Of a stretch of 64,000 bases of DNA, positions 62,689 through 64,000 are shown in pieces (positions within the stretch are counted from its first letter, which is position 1; each line of letters begins with the position of its first letter). The position numbers and the translations under genes are program-made. This stretch comes from Triops longicaudatus (Eukaryota > Arthropoda > Branchiopoda > Notostraca > Triopsidae): NCBI GenBank assembly GCA_022885665.1, contig JAGQDJ010000077.1:62001-126000 (forward strand), in the 5' to 3' direction. Under the pieces are notes generated by a model. That model saw nothing but the letters and a program-made list of their open reading frames with translations, ran no database searches and had not been told where the DNA came from.

Positions 62689-62779
62689 GAACCTCGTTAC
62701 AATGAACCCTTTTTTTAACAAACTGTTGGCTATATTTGACGGATACAAAGTTCCTTGTGGGTTCGTTATAACGAGATTT
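62689..62779. mobile_element. Short inverted-repeat element (MITE-like)
   Basis: The left arm gaacctcgttacaatgaac (62689-62707) is an imperfect inverse of the right arm gttcgttataacgagattt (62761-62779). The 53-bp centre is noncoding. The arm sequence shares ACCTCGTT with the element in the HLH-like gene and with solo copies at 35545, 37550 and 63828, so it is a repeated family in this genome. Confidence 0.6.
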
Positions 62780-63827
62780 CAGCGTAATATTAAACCAGAA
62801 CGAGCAAATTATCATAGCACATAGCATTATTTAGTGTTTTATTTCGTTAATTGTTTTTATTTTATAGCTTAACCTTCATTTTTTATGTTCGTGCTGAGTA
62901 CTTCTCTTTATTGTTATAGTTTTATTTATTTTAGTGATAGATTTTATGAGCTATTTTGACATAAAACGTGGGTAATTTTTACGACGGATTTCGCAAGAAA
63001 TATACGTGCGAATGGTCTTTGTGATTTTACGAGGTTTGTGGCTATAAAACTTTCTAAAATTGAAGTTCACTGCAGTGCATCAGTAGTAAAGGTTAATAAA
63101 AAAAGATGTGGGAAAATGAAGCAAACATAAGTAAGAGGAATTTTGTTGTAATGTAGACTGCACAAGTATGTTTAGAGTCACAGCTGGACCAAACGGGAGA
63201 AAAAAGTAAAAATTCCAGTTAAACCCAATTTTGGTCGGTGTCATGATCTTGACCCATAGTGTTGCAACTTGCAATCTCGGCTTTTCCAAACGTGTTGCGG
63301 CCTTTGTGGGATCAGGTCAACTTGGTCTTGCGCTGTTGCGAGGTCGGTAGTCTGGTATTGCGTAATTGCGCAATCCTCTTTTGCAACCTCGCCTCTCGTA
63401 TATATAGCTGCGCACTCTGGTTTACTAACCAGAGTGTTAATCACTTAGATCCAGTCAACTTCTCTGCTAAGTGTAGACACAACATCTTCTGAAGTCAATA
63501 CAACTCTGTTTCTCGACAGCAGACCCGTCTTCTGTTATTTCTGTTCTGCAATTCCTGACAGTCGGATTTCATTTGCATTCGGTTTTTCCATTTTCTCTCT
63601 TCGTAAATCTAGGCAGAATTGTTATCTTTGAGAACTGTAGTGTCCGAAGTAATTTACAACCTTTTCTGCCGCATTTCAAGTTTATACGCATTAGTACAGA
63701 AGAGTCGCATTTAATGAAGTTGTTTATAACAGACAGGTTGTTCGGTTCTGGATTAGGATAGTGCACAGAGGAAACACTTAATATGAAGAACTTGGGATTT
63801 GTGGATTTTTTTTGTGTTCCCGAAACG

Positions 63828-63852
63828 TTCTTTATAACGGGATTTTACTATG
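63828..63852. repeat. Solo TIR-like sequence
   Basis: The segment gttctttataacgggatttt matches the right arm of the element at 62689-62779 apart from a few bases, and ends in TTTTACTA like the outer end of the element at 18439-18605. No left arm was found within a few hundred bases. Confidence 0.45.
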
Positions 63853-64000
63853 TCTATGTTTGAAGCTTTTCACTAGGAAAGTGGGTCTCTTATATCTGTG
63901 TTCGAGGTGTTGCGTAAATACCTATACTCGTTTGTAGCCCACAGAAAGATATTACGCCAGTGTTGGCTTATTTTCCAGGTTTACGCCAAGCTCAAACCTG

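Larger units (their letters stand above)
62535..64000. other. 3' end of the window: repeats, no recognised exon
   Basis: I expected the 5' exon of the minus-strand membrane protein and further SETD3 exons on the plus strand. No frame here matches either. The small frames at 63241-63492 overlap on both strands and show no motif. The interval carries the inverted-repeat element at 62689-62779 and a related end near 63828. Confidence 0.5.

Noticed and set aside
63241..63492. Overlapping frames on both strands as candidate signal-peptide or SETD3 exons
   Set aside because: Neither shows a hydrophobic signal core in the right phase nor SET-domain similarity.
1..64000. tRNA, rRNA or CRISPR features
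   Set aside because: I found no cloverleaf-compatible box A/box B pair, no conserved rRNA segment and no regularly spaced repeats. A covariance-model scan would be needed to exclude small RNAs.

Overview
The window is nuclear DNA of an animal, most likely an arthropod. It is A+T-rich, and its genes are split by introns that are often only 55-100 bp long and carry GT..AG borders. The TBP N terminus begins with the MDQM start and the SIPSIGTPLHQ motif that I know from insect TBP, and there is a secreted six-cysteine ML/NPC2 protein of the kind common in arthropods. The presence of MLH3 argues against Drosophila. I cannot name the species. Gene models were built by hand from splice sites. For each complete model the exon lengths sum to a multiple of three and exon phases agree across junctions.

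Layout. 154-8573 (minus) is a complete EML-family microtubule-binding protein: trimerising coiled coil, HELP motif and WD40 blades. 8.6-17.9 kb is gene-poor. 17902-19399 (plus) is a divergent HLH-like protein with a small inverted-repeat element in an intron. 20276-21045 (plus) is an NPC2-like secreted lipid-binding protein. 21486-22837 (minus) is an alpha-1,3-fucosyltransferase. 23541-23805 holds a perfect 132-bp duplication around a single N, probably an assembly error. 24531-27549 (minus) is an 841-residue scaffold-like protein with a coiled coil, a SAM domain and a possible C-terminal PDZ ligand. 28132-39308 (minus) is an unrecognised tyrosine/proline-rich, adaptor-like gene with large introns and an apparent alternative first exon. 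39.3-49.0 kb shows no convincing gene.

49.0-62.5 kb is compact: NUDT22 (plus) and TBP (minus) are tail to tail; a two-pass, heavily glycosylated membrane protein (plus) runs into the tail of MLH3 (minus); MLH3 is head to head with the 5' half of a SETD3-like histidine methyltransferase gene (plus); and a large single-pass membrane protein (minus) lies just beyond the last SETD3 exon I could find, possibly inside a SETD3 intron. The final 1.4 kb has only repeats.

Most genes are housekeeping or developmental: transcription initiation (TBP), mismatch repair and meiosis (MLH3), microtubules (EML), nucleotide-sugar hydrolysis (NUDT22), actin methylation (SETD3), glycosylation (FucT) and sterol/lipid binding (NPC2). 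They do not form one pathway. The least explained items are the adaptor-like gene, the SAM scaffold, the HLH-like protein and the repeat-bearing membrane protein.
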